Below, in pieces: positions 8,864 through 16,095 of a stretch of 37,003 bases of DNA (positions are counted from its first letter, which is position 1; each line of letters opens with the position of its first letter). Under the pieces are notes generated by a model. The model was not told the origin of the DNA. It saw nothing but the letters and a program-made list of their open reading frames with translations, and did not search any database. Location of the stretch: positions 1-37,003 of the forward strand of contig JAAUQO010000036.1 in NCBI GenBank assembly GCA_012032775.1, read 5' to 3'. The DNA comes from Oscillochloris sp. GTDB taxonomy: Bacteria > Chloroflexota > Chloroflexia > Chloroflexales > Chloroflexaceae. The position numbers and the translations under genes were made by a program.

Positions 8864-10401
8864 ATGGAGCATGATCCGACCACCACCGATCTGATCTATC
8901 ACCCCTTGTATATCATGGTGAATGGGTTGATGCCGCCGAACGGCGCACCTTCACCGTCACTGCGCCTGCCGACGGTCAGCCCCTGGCCAGGGTTGCCAGC
9001 GCCACGCCGGCCGATATTGATCGCGCCGTGGCTGCGGCCCGCAATGCCTTCGACAACGGCCCCTGGCCCCATACGCCGGGCTATGAGCGCGCCCGGATTC
9101 TGCACGCCCTGCACACTATTCTTGAGGAACGGGCCTTTGAACTGGCCGAACTCGAGAGTCGGGACGGCGCGGTGCCGATCCGCAAAACCAGCTATGTCGA
9201 TATTCCGCTCGGCCTGCATATGCTGAGTTGCTTCGCCGAAATGGCCCGCGCCAGCCCCTACGAGCCGCTGCACTGGAACGATTTCCCGTCCATGAGTTGG
9301 AATTTCGTCTGGCGCGAGCCGGTTGGCGTTTGCGCGCAGATTATTCCCTGGAACTATGCCTTCTGTATGGCGATCTGGAAGATCGCGCCGGCCCTGGCCA
9401 CCGGTAATACCGTGGTCTTTAAGCCGTCATCGCTCGCGCCCCTTACCTCGATCGCATTGGTACGCATCATCCACGAGAGCGGCTTGCTGCCCAAAGGCGT
9501 GCTTAATCTGGTTAACGGCCCCGGCGCCGAAGCCGGCGAATATCTCGTCAATCATCCTCAGGTCGATAAAGTCGCCTTCACCGGCAGCACCGAAGTTGGT
9601 CGCAAGGTGATGGCTGCCGCCGCCGGGACGATCAAGAAGGTGACGCTGGAGTTAGGCGGCAAGTCGGCCAGTATTCTGCTGCCCGATGCCGATCTCGATC
9701 TGGCGATCGACGGGGTGCTGTTCGGCGTGTTCCATCACGCCGGCCAACTCTGCGAGTCGGGAACCCGTTGTCTGGTGCATCGTTCAATCTATGATGAGGT
9801 GGTGCGCCGGTTGGCCGAGCGTACCGCCAAACTACGCATCGGCGATCCGATGGAGCTTGAAACCGATGTCGGCCCGCTGATCAGCCACGCCCAGCGTGAG
9901 AAGGTCGAGCGCTATATTGCGATCGGTCGTCAGGAAGGGGCAAAATTGATCGTTGGCGGTTCGCGGCCCGAAGGCGCACAATACGAGGCTGGGCCGTACC
10001 TCCAACCGACGATCTTCGCCGATGTGGACAATCGCTCGACGATCGCGCAGGAGGAGATTTTCGGCCCGGTGCTGGCGGTGATTCCGTACAACACAACCAA
10101 TGAGGCGGTCGCAATGGCGAATGATTCGCCGTATGGTCTGGCCGGCGCGGTCTGGTCACGCGATCTGCGGGCGGCGATCGATGTGGCGCGCCGGTTGCGC
10201 ACCGGCACAGTCTGGATTAACGATCACCATATCCTCAACCCGCGTGCGCCGTTTGGCGGCTACAAGCAGAGCGGCATCGGCCGCGAGATGGGCCGCGCCG
10301 GCCTTGCCGAATACACCGAGCCGAAACACATCCACGTCGATCTCGGCGCCCGCCGCGACGAACGGATCTGGTGGGATGTGGTTGTGCCCACCGAACAGTA
10401 G
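8864..10401 (+). CDS. NAD(P)-dependent aldehyde dehydrogenase (frameshift near the N-terminus)
   Basis: Oxidises an aldehyde to the acid with NAD(P)+. The core has PWNYAFCMAIWKIAPALATG (cofactor fold), FTGSTEVGR, catalytic Glu in TLELGGKS and catalytic Cys in HHAGQLCESGTR, then EEIFGPVLAV and the closing PFGGYKQSGIGREMG, as in betaine or retinal-type dehydrogenases. The longest open frame starts at 9028 and lacks about 50 residues. A start at 8864, with AAAGGAG nine bases upstream, begins MEHDPTTTDLIYHPLYIMVNG, and the expected continuation VDAAERRTFTVTAPADG is found in the neighbouring frame from about 8926. The usual family text VNGEWVDA suggests seven bases are lost there, between AATGGG copies. 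The substrate cannot be read from the sequence. Confidence 0.88.
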
Positions 10402-10443
10402 GGCCGAAGCTCCCGTGCGGCTTGCGGCACGGGAGCTTCGGCC
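10402..10443. terminator. 17-bp perfect hairpin between convergent genes
   Basis: A perfect 17-bp stem (10402-10418 with 10427-10443) and 8-nt loop starts right after the aldehyde dehydrogenase stop and lies before the 3' end of the GrdB-like gene. There is no T-run. It carries the GAAGC/GCTTC core shared with other intergenic hairpins in this window. Confidence 0.55.
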
Positions 10444-10470
10444 TGGCGCAGCATATGCCGGCGCGCGCCT

Positions 10471-11253
10471 TTACAGCGCCTCCTCGTTCATCATCACCGG
10501 ATCGATCGGCGCATGCTGCGCCAACAGCGCCAGGGTCGCCTCCAGAACACGGCGTTGCTGGGCTGGATCACCCGGTCGGCCCAGGGTCGAGCCGCGGCTC
10601 AGGCGGGTGAATGTGGCCCGCGGCGGCATGGTCAGGCGGGTTACGCCGGCGTTCCAACTCGTCAGTGTTGTCGCAATCCCGGCTTCCTCCAGGGCGCGAG
10701 CGGTCAGTCCCACGGACTGACTACAGAGCGGTCAGCTGGGAACAAGCAGCGCCGCCTGAGCACCTTCGGCTTTTGCCGCCGCAACAACCGCCGGGATCAA
10801 CGTATCCAGCACCCGGCTTACATCGGGCTGATAGCCCATGAAGCTGATCATATTCGGCGTCAGCGCGCCGATCGTGCCGGCGCGAACGAGATCGTTCAAG
10901 TGGCCTAGCGGCACCAGCACCTGTTGATCGCTGTCAACTGCGGTGTGATCATAGTGCGTATGGGCGAACGCAATCTCGGTTGGATCAGTGGTCATCGGAA
11001 TGCGCCGAATCGTGTAATCGCCCATGTTGTTTTCGGCGTCGAAGGCTTTCTGGCTTGCCGCTATGTATCCGCCCGCCGATGAGATCAACAGCAACCTGCT
11101 CGCCGCGAGATCAACACCGGGGCCGCCGATCGCCTGCTGATTGGTGGGCCGATTGTAGCGCTTCCAATCGGCTGTGCCGGTCTCCTCATAATGGGCCAGC
11201 CAGCCGGCGCGAAATGCAGCCTCCCAGGCTGCACGATCCTCAAGTACGGACAT
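10471..11253 (-). CDS. GrdB-like selenoprotein with in-frame UGA (Sec174)
   Basis: Member of the glycine/sarcosine/betaine/D-proline reductase selenoprotein B family (GRDB). A 173-codon frame from 11253 ends at UGA (10732-10734), but the same frame continues for 86 codons with clear family sequence: ALLVPS, UGA, then PLCSQSVGLTARALEEAG. Read through, the protein has 260 residues with Sec174 in a Sec-Pro-Leu-Cys redox motif, matching the redox site of GrdB. Upstream are FAHTHYDH and the SFMGYQPD segment typical of the family. AAAGGA lies seven bases before the ATG. A SECIS-like hairpin follows the UGA. Family members outside glycine reductase have no settled substrate; a thiol- or selenol-based reductase is the general expectation. 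No other glycine reductase subunit is nearby, so this is a stand-alone form. The alternative is a premature stop in a Cys homologue. Confidence 0.85.
10703..10721 (-). promoter_or_regulatory. Bacterial SECIS-like hairpin
   Basis: On the minus strand, ten bases after the UGA, a perfect 8-bp stem (GTCAGTCC with GGACTGAC) closes a GTG triloop. The loop begins 18 bases after the UGA and its first base is G, as in known bacterial SECIS elements (small apical loop, early G, about 16-37 bases from UGA). Such hairpins bind SelB and direct selenocysteine insertion. The element lies inside the coding sequence, as expected in bacteria. Confidence 0.75.
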
Positions 11254-11299
11254 TGGTAATCCTTTGCTGCTTCACTTTTGCCCAGGGTAGATTATGCCG

Positions 11300-12244
11300 T
11301 TACGCAGACCGCCCGTGTAACGCGTGGAGTTGATCGGCAAGCGTAAGAATCTGCTCATTCCAGAGCACCGCCGCACGCCAATCGGCCGGAATACCCTCGA
11401 TCCCATAGTACGCGCCGGCGATCTGGCCGTAGATCGCGCCGGTGGTGTCGGCGTCCTGGCCCAGATTGACCGCCAGAATCGCGCCGGCTTCGAAGCTGTC
11501 GCTGTGTGCGAAGGCCCAGAGTGCGGCTTCGAGCGCCGCTACCACATAGCCGATGCCCTGGATCGCGGGTGGCTTACGCTCGCGGTAGCTTCCGCCAGCC
11601 ACGGCGGCCACGACCGGGTTGAGATCGAGTCCGGCGCCCTGGCCCGGATCAAGCAGTTGTTCGCGGGGCGTGCCTGCCAGGGCCAGCCAGAGCAAACGGG
11701 CGTAGAAGCGACATGCATCCACGGCTGCCGCCGCGCCATGGGTGGTTCGTGATTGGAGCGCCGCCCATGCTTCGGCCTGGGCTTGATCGGCGGCGGCGAT
11801 CGCCACCGGCACCAGCCGCATCAACGAGCCGTTTCCGGCGCTGTGGGGATCGCTGCTGCCCGCCAGTGGATTGCCGTCCGCCTCGAAGCACAGTAATGCG
11901 GCCCGCGTCGTATTCCCGATATCGAAACAGCGCCCGGTTACCGAGTTCTCGCCCTGGCGCATCCAGCGTAGATAGCGCTGCATCTGGTCGTGCGGATCGC
12001 AATCTCGCCGGGCGATCAAACTCTCGGCCAGACAGAGCGCCATACTTGTGTCGTCGGTCCAGCCGCCGCGCGGCAGGTTGAACGGTCCGCCGCCGACAAT
12101 TGCGGTTACCTGGGGTTTGAACGGATCAAGGGCAGGCGTGAACTCCAGGGTGGTGCCAAGTGCATCGCCGGCGGCAAGCCCAAGCAATGCACCTTGGGCG
12201 CGCGCACGGCGGTCCGGAGAAGACAGATCCATGAGCGGCTCCAC
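11300..12244 (-). CDS. ADP-ribosylglycohydrolase (DraG/ARH family)
   Basis: A 314-residue hydrolase that removes ADP-ribose from proteins or small molecules. Three metal-binding signatures are visible: GLAAGDALGTTLEF near residue 22, GGWTDDTSMALCLAESL near 60-76, and NLGQDADTTGAIYGQIAGA near the C-terminus, supplying the Asp/Thr ligands of the two Mg ions. Length and order are normal. The GTG at 12244 has GGAAGGA seven bases upstream, but the ATG at 12232 also has a GGAG, so the start is uncertain by four residues. It stands 46 bases upstream of the GrdB-like gene on the same strand, so the two may be co-transcribed. The substrate is unknown. Confidence 0.9.
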   Translation of the reverse strand: MEPLMDLSSPDRRARAQGALLGLAAGDALGTTLEFTPALDPFKPQVTAIVGGGPFNLPRGGWTDDTSMALCLAESLIARRDCDPHDQMQRYLRWMRQGENSVTGRCFDIGNTTRAALLCFEADGNPLAGSSDPHSAGNGSLMRLVPVAIAAADQAQAEAWAALQSRTTHGAAAAVDACRFYARLLWLALAGTPREQLLDPGQGAGLDLNPVVAAVAGGSYRERKPPAIQGIGYVVAALEAALWAFAHSDSFEAGAILAVNLGQDADTTGAIYGQIAGAYYGIEGIPADWRAAVLWNEQILTLADQLHALHGRSA

Positions 12245-12403
12245 TAAACTATCCTTCCAGGGATGGTTCTATGGTAACACATCGCGAGCCTCACCGGCGA
12301 TACGTCTCAGGATGCAGCACTCGTATTTCGCGGCAACAACCGGCGCAAAACGTGGTACAACCATGGTATCCGGCGATCAGGCCGGGTGGAGTAGGAGGAA
12401 TAT

Positions 12404-13387
12404 ATGCGGGTGCTTGTGTACGATACTCATTCGTATGATCGGACGTTTCTGGACGGTGCGAATAATGGTCGCCACCAGCTCGACTATACGACCGCGCAGT
12501 TGGATCAACAAACCGCCGCGCTTGCCGCCGGTTACGATGCGGTTTGCCTTTTTGTGAACGACTACGCCGATGCTGATGTGATGGCGCGATTGGCCCAGGG
12601 TGGGGTACGAATGATCGCGCAGCGTTCGACCGGCTATAACAATATCGATCTCGAAGCTGCGGCGCAGCACAACATCGCGGTGATGCGGGTCGGCTACTAT
12701 TCGCCCTACGCCGTGGCCGAGCATGCCGTGGCGCTGCTGATGACCCTGAACCGGCGCATTCATCGCGCCTATAATCGCACGCGCGAGTTCAACTTCCGGA
12801 TCGCCGGCCTACTCGGTCGCGATATTCACGGCACCACCGTGGGTGTGGTTGGCACCGGCAAGATCGGCGCGATCTTCGCCCGGATTATGCAAGGCTTCGG
12901 CTGCGAAATTCTTGGTTACGACGTGCGCGAGAATCCGGAGTGCCTGGAGTTGGGCATGCGCTATTTGCCGCTCGCTGAGTTGCTGACCGCCTGTGATATC
13001 GTCAGCTTGCATGTGCCGCTTATGCCGGCGACCCATCATCTGATCAACCGCACGTCGCTGGAAAGCATGAAGCAGGACGCCTATTTGATCAACACCAGTC
13101 GCGGCGGTCTGGTCGATACCGACGCCCTGATCGATGCCGTGGCAAGCAAGAAACTCGGCGGGGTTGGGCTTGATGTGTATGAGGAAGAACAGGGGAAATT
13201 TTTCCGCGATCTTTCCGACGCCCCGATCAGCGACGAAACCCTGGCCCGCCTGATGACCTTTCCGAATGTGATTGTCACCGGCCACCAGGCATTCTTCACC
13301 AACGAGGCAATCACCACAATCGCCGAAACCACGATCGCCAACCTTGACGATTTCGCCGCCGGGCGCAAAAACGCGAATACATTGTGA
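12404..13387 (+). CDS. D-2-hydroxyacid dehydrogenase (D-lactate dehydrogenase type)
   Basis: NAD-dependent dehydrogenase interconverting a 2-oxoacid and a D-2-hydroxyacid, probably pyruvate and D-lactate. It has 327 residues, the normal length. Seen in order: RSTGYNNIDLEAA (residues 74-86), the nucleotide-binding GVVGTGKIG (147-155), the acid that selects NAD at Asp173, catalytic Arg233 in NTSRGGLVD, Glu262 in DVYEEEQ, and His294 in GHQAFF. The EEEQGKFF segment and the FFT end are typical of the LdhA-like branch. A strong TAGGAGG lies just upstream. The 159-base gap to the divergent hydrolase gene holds no clear promoter I would commit to. A hairpin follows the stop. Confidence 0.92.
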   Translation: MRVLVYDTHSYDRTFLDGANNGRHQLDYTTAQLDQQTAALAAGYDAVCLFVNDYADADVMARLAQGGVRMIAQRSTGYNNIDLEAAAQHNIAVMRVGYYSPYAVAEHAVALLMTLNRRIHRAYNRTREFNFRIAGLLGRDIHGTTVGVVGTGKIGAIFARIMQGFGCEILGYDVRENPECLELGMRYLPLAELLTACDIVSLHVPLMPATHHLINRTSLESMKQDAYLINTSRGGLVDTDALIDAVASKKLGGVGLDVYEEEQGKFFRDLSDAPISDETLARLMTFPNVIVTGHQAFFTNEAITTIAETTIANLDDFAAGRKNANTL

Positions 13388-13400
13388 CAACCGCGTCGCG

Positions 13401-13431
13401 GGTGAAGCATTCATGTGGCGAATGCTTCACC
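13401..13431. terminator. 12-bp hairpin between convergent genes
   Basis: A perfect 12-bp stem (13401-13412 with 13420-13431) and 7-nt loop overlaps the stop of the nitroreductase gene and follows the dehydrogenase. It has no T-run. Its GAAGCATTC arms match those of other intergenic hairpins nearby. Confidence 0.5.
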
Positions 13432-14113
13432 CCGACCTCGACGCCGACGTGTCCGGATGGCGCACCATTATCTCGTCCAACAACTTGCGGGTGATATTGG
13501 GCACTGTGGCGTCGTCGGCCGGGTAGCCGACCGGCAGCAGCAAGAAGGCTTTCTCATGTGCGGGCCGCTGCAAGATGCGCTCCAGAAACTCCATGGGGCT
13601 CGGCGTATGCGTAAGCGTTACCAACCCGGCGTAATGGATCGCGGCGATCAACATACCGACGGCGATCCCCACCGATTCCTGGCTGTAGTAGTGTTTACGG
13701 CTTTCGCCCTCGCTGGTTAGGCCATAGCGTTGGCGAAAGACAACGATCAGCGCCGGCGCGATCTCTAGAAACGGCTTTTGCCAGGTGGTGCCGAGCGGCG
13801 CAAGATCGTTCAGCCATGCCTCGCTGGCCCGGCTGCCGTAAAACGCCCGTTCCTCTTCTTCGGCCGCCGCGCGAATCGCCCGCTTCAACTGCGGATCGCC
13901 AACCACCACAAACGTCCACGGCTGTTGATTGGCGCCGCTTGGCGCCGTGCCCGCCGTGGCCACAATCCGCTCGATCAAGCCGTCGGGCAACGGCCGGTCG
14001 CTAAAGAATCGCACCGATCGGCGCGTCCGCATCAGTTCATAAAACGTCGTCGCCCGCTCCAGGGACTCCTCGGGCGATAGCGGTGTGTAGTCGAGCGGAA
14101 TGTGTTCCGACAT
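13427..14113 (-). CDS. Nitroreductase-family flavoprotein, iodotyrosine-deiodinase-like
   Basis: A 228-residue FMN enzyme. The N-terminal [20 protein letters not shown] and [15 protein letters not shown] are the FMN-contacting segments; [21 protein letters not shown] and the C-terminal [13 protein letters not shown] are also family-typical. The APSGANxQPW signature and the active-site-lid-like region with Glu/Tyr ([15 protein letters not shown]) resemble iodotyrosine deiodinase and its bacterial halotyrosine-reducing relatives more than NfsB-type nitroreductases. True function could be reductive dehalogenation or a general quinone/nitro reduction. The start at 14113 has AGGA eight bases upstream; two earlier ATGs in frame are possible. 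It lies downstream of the acyl-CoA dehydrogenase on the same strand. Confidence 0.85.
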   Translation of the reverse strand: MSEHIPLDYTPLSPEESLERATTFYELMRTRRSVRFFSDRPLPDGLIERIVATAGTAPSGANQQPWTFVVVGDPQLKRAIRAAAEEEERAFYGSRASEAWLNDLAPLGTTWQKPFLEIAPALIVVFRQRYGLTSEGESRKHYYSQESVGIAVGMLIAAIHYAGLVTLTHTPSPMEFLERILQRPAHEKAFLLLPVGYPADDATVPNITRKLLDEIMVRHPDTSASRSG

Positions 14114-14129
14114 ACCCATATCCTGTAAG

Positions 14130-14144
14130 GGCGAAGCATTCGCC
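14130..14144. repeat. Short GGCGAA hairpin of the intergenic repeat family
   Basis: GGCGAA-GCA-TTCGCC, a perfect 6-bp stem, lies between the acyl-CoA dehydrogenase and nitroreductase genes. It shares the GGGCGAAGCA core with hairpins at 17043, 20549 and 28591. A further AAATCAT/ATGATTT inverted pair flanks it at about 14150-14186. Confidence 0.4.
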
Positions 14145-14192
14145 ACCCAAAATCATGTCCTCGGCTACGATTCGCGGCGAATGATTTCGGCG

Positions 14193-15332
14193 CTACTTCG
14201 TAATCTCGCGGCTGATCACCAGGCGCTGGATCTCGCTGGTGCCTTCGTAGATCTCGGTGATCTTGGCATCGCGGAAGAAGCGCTCGACCGGATACTCCTT
14301 CGAGTAGCCGTTTGAGCCGTGAAGCTGAATCGCCTTGGTTGCCACCCACATTGCGGTTTCCGAGGCGTAGAGCTTGGCCATCGCCGCATCTTTAATATAA
14401 TCCAGCCCATTATCCTTGCGCCAGGCGGCCTCGTAGGTAAGCAGGCGCGCCGCCTTGATCCGTGTCGCCATATCGGCCAGGGTAAAGCCGACGGCCTGGA
14501 ACTCGTGGATCGGCTTGCCGAACTGTTCGCGCACTTTGGTGTAGTTCAACGCAGCTTCGTAGGCGCCCTGCGCGATTCCGAGCGCCTGCGCCGCGATGCC
14601 GATCCGCCCGGCGTTCAAAATCGTCAGGGCGATCTTGAAGCCCTGGCCCTCTTCGCCCAGGCGGCGCCAGGCCGGAATGCGATAGTTGTCGTACGCCATC
14701 TGGCTGCTGTGGGCGCTGCGGATGCCGAGCTTGTTCTCAATCTTAACGATACTGCATCCCGGAGCCTTCGTATCTACCAGAAAGGCCGTGATCCCCTTGT
14801 AACTCTTGGCCGGGTCGGTCATGGTCATCAAGATGATTGTGTCGGCATGATCGCCATTGGTAACCCAGTTCTTCACCCCGTTGATCACATACGAGTCGCC
14901 GTCGCGTACGGCGGTTGTCTTCTGCGCCGCCGCATCGGAGCCGGCGCCCGGCTCGGAGAGTGAGAAGGCGCCGAGGGCGCGGCCGGCGGCGAGTGCGGGC
15001 AAGAGTTCGCGCTTTTGTTCTTCGCTGCCGAACTTCTCGATCCCGTAGCAGCAGAGCGAGTTGTTCACCGAGGCGATCACACCGAGCGAGGAGTCAACCC
15101 GGCTCAGTTCCTCGATCACAATCGCATACGAGACATAATCAAGCCCGGCGCCCGCGTACTCTTCGCTCACCGCCACTCCCAACAACCCCAACTCGCCCAT
15201 CTTCGCAACCAATCTGTCGGGCCAGATCGCATGCTCGTCGCGCTCGGCAACGGTCGGCTGGGCCTCTTTCTCGGCAAATTGGCGCACCATCTCGCGCAGC
15301 ATCTGCTGGTCTTCGTTGAGCCGGAACTCCAT
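14193..15332 (-). CDS. Acyl-CoA dehydrogenase (short-chain type)
   Basis: FAD enzyme that introduces the 2,3 double bond in acyl-CoA during beta-oxidation or branched-chain amino acid breakdown. At 379 residues it is the usual length. FAD and substrate motifs are present: LSEPGAGSDAAAQKTTA, then WVTNGDHAD, GIRSAHSSQM (diverged), REQFGKPIHEFQAV, and the C-terminal EIYEGTSEIQRLVISREI with catalytic base Glu363, the position used by short-chain and butyryl-CoA enzymes. Strong GAGGAGGTG upstream fixes the start. The electron acceptor ETF is not encoded in this window. The nitroreductase downstream is separated by 79 bases, so co-transcription is possible. Confidence 0.94.
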   Translation of the reverse strand: MEFRLNEDQQMLREMVRQFAEKEAQPTVAERDEHAIWPDRLVAKMGELGLLGVAVSEEYAGAGLDYVSYAIVIEELSRVDSSLGVIASVNNSLCCYGIEKFGSEEQKRELLPALAAGRALGAFSLSEPGAGSDAAAQKTTAVRDGDSYVINGVKNWVTNGDHADTIILMTMTDPAKSYKGITAFLVDTKAPGCSIVKIENKLGIRSAHSSQMAYDNYRIPAWRRLGEEGQGFKIALTILNAGRIGIAAQALGIAQGAYEAALNYTKVREQFGKPIHEFQAVGFTLADMATRIKAARLLTYEAAWRKDNGLDYIKDAAMAKLYASETAMWVATKAIQLHGSNGYSKEYPVERFFRDAKITEIYEGTSEIQRLVISREITK

Positions 15333-15490
15333 CTTGCACCTCCTCGTGACATATGGTTTGCAGTCTATCTCAGCCTATTCTACGCCAGAACCGCCCCTGA
15401 TGCGAATATGCTCCGGTGGCCGGCGCAACCGGTTCGGCCGGCCATGCGCCACATAATCGGCTCCCCACTTTATGAACCGGAGGCGCGGCT

Positions 15491-15507
15491 TTGTACAAAA
15501 TGTACAA
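15491..15507. promoter_or_regulatory. TTGTACA inverted-repeat operator
   Basis: TTGTACA-AAA-TGTACAA is a perfect 7-bp inverted repeat in an AT-rich island between two divergent genes, 20 bases upstream of a -35 element. A partial third copy (CGTACAA) sits in the spacer of that promoter at 15535-15541. This is the layout of a dimeric regulator site; the regulator is unknown. Confidence 0.55.
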
Positions 15508-15527
15508 TTGAATTAACCAATAACTTG

Positions 15528-15556
15528 TTGAATTCGTACAATATATCTGCTATGAT
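15528..15556 (+). promoter_or_regulatory. Sigma70-type promoter for the small helical protein
   Basis: TTGAAT (15528-15533), 17 bases, TATGAT (15551-15556), giving a start near 15563 and a leader of about 84 bases. The remainder of the 15333-15646 gap shows no gene. Confidence 0.6.
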
Positions 15557-15646
15557 AGGAACAGATACGCGACAACGTCGTCGCAATCAGCGCAGCCGCC
15601 AGAAATGTGCGGCGTGATGAACCGAATGTTTGGAGGAGGATTTACC

Positions 15647-15883
15647 ATGCGCAACGGCAGCAACGAACTCAACACCGTAGACCGTGTCATCCAGAAGCTC
15701 CCCGTCGCCCGCGAAATTCTGCGCGAGGCGCGTATCGATAGCACGAATCGCCTGAATCTGCGTCAGGCGGCACTCGCCGCATCCGTCGAGCCGGACGAGT
15801 TATTGGCCAAGATCGAGCGGCGTGCCCGCTACGCCCCACGGATCGCACCAAAGGTTGTGGTTGAGGAATTCGAATACGTGTAG
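15647..15883 (+). CDS. Small helical protein, DUF1858/ScdA_N-like
   Basis: A 78-residue protein. GGAGGAGG seven bases before the ATG fixes the start and excludes the longer frame from 15605. The core TVDRVIQKLPVAREILREAR, then STNRLNLRQAALAASVEPDE, resembles the three-helix DUF1858 and ScdA N-terminal domains found in iron-sulfur repair and regulatory proteins, but the Cys-Cys motif of ScdA is absent; there is no Cys at all. The C-terminus is basic then acidic. It is a single-gene unit with its own promoter, operator and terminator, suggesting high, regulated expression. Function unknown. Confidence 0.75.
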   Translation: MRNGSNELNTVDRVIQKLPVAREILREARIDSTNRLNLRQAALAASVEPDELLAKIERRARYAPRIAPKVVVEEFEYV

Positions 15884-15906
15884 TTCGCACAACCCTTAGA
15901 ACCAGC

Positions 15907-15936
15907 AAACCCCGGATCGGATGATCCGGGGTTTTT
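15907..15936 (+). terminator. Intrinsic terminator
   Basis: A 9-bp GC-rich stem (15910-15918 with 15923-15931), a GGAT loop, and five Ts right after it, 26 bases past the stop of the small protein. One of the two clearest rho-independent terminators in the window. Confidence 0.88.
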
Positions 15937-15998
15937 GTGTTGTTCCACCCCAGGCAGGAGCCGCCTTCCGCCGGTCGCCGGAATGCTCCTGCCGACCC

Positions 15999-16028
15999 TT
16001 GACATTGCGTTCTTCCTCATGCTATTTT
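15999..16028 (+). promoter_or_regulatory. Promoter of the metal-uptake genes
   Basis: A consensus -35 TTGACA (15999-16004), an 18-base spacer and TATTTT (16023-16028). The -10 lies inside the inverted repeat at 16024-16045, so a bound repressor would block polymerase. Confidence 0.6.
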
Positions 16029-16045
16029 TAGTCTAGGCTAAAAAT
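16024..16045. promoter_or_regulatory. DtxR/MntR-like metal-responsive operator
   Basis: A 22-bp site with 8-bp perfect arms (ATTTTTAG and CTAAAAAT) around TCTAGG. The TTAG..CTAA architecture is that of boxes bound by DtxR-family metalloregulators (IdeR, MntR, TroR). It covers the -10 of the promoter for the metal-binding lipoprotein, fitting repression when Mn, Fe or Zn is plentiful. The regulator gene is not in this window. Confidence 0.65.
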
Positions 16046-16095
16046 TGATTTGAACCGGTAATCGTCCGAATTACGGAACTACGAACGAGGAAGTT

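Noticed and set aside
10402-10443. Classical rho-independent terminator
   Set aside because: The stem is very strong but no T-run follows on either strand; recorded as a hairpin with uncertain role.
10732-10734. UGA as a plain stop giving a 173-residue protein plus a second small gene
   Set aside because: The downstream frame has family-specific sequence right after the UGA, no start signals of its own, and a SECIS-like hairpin.
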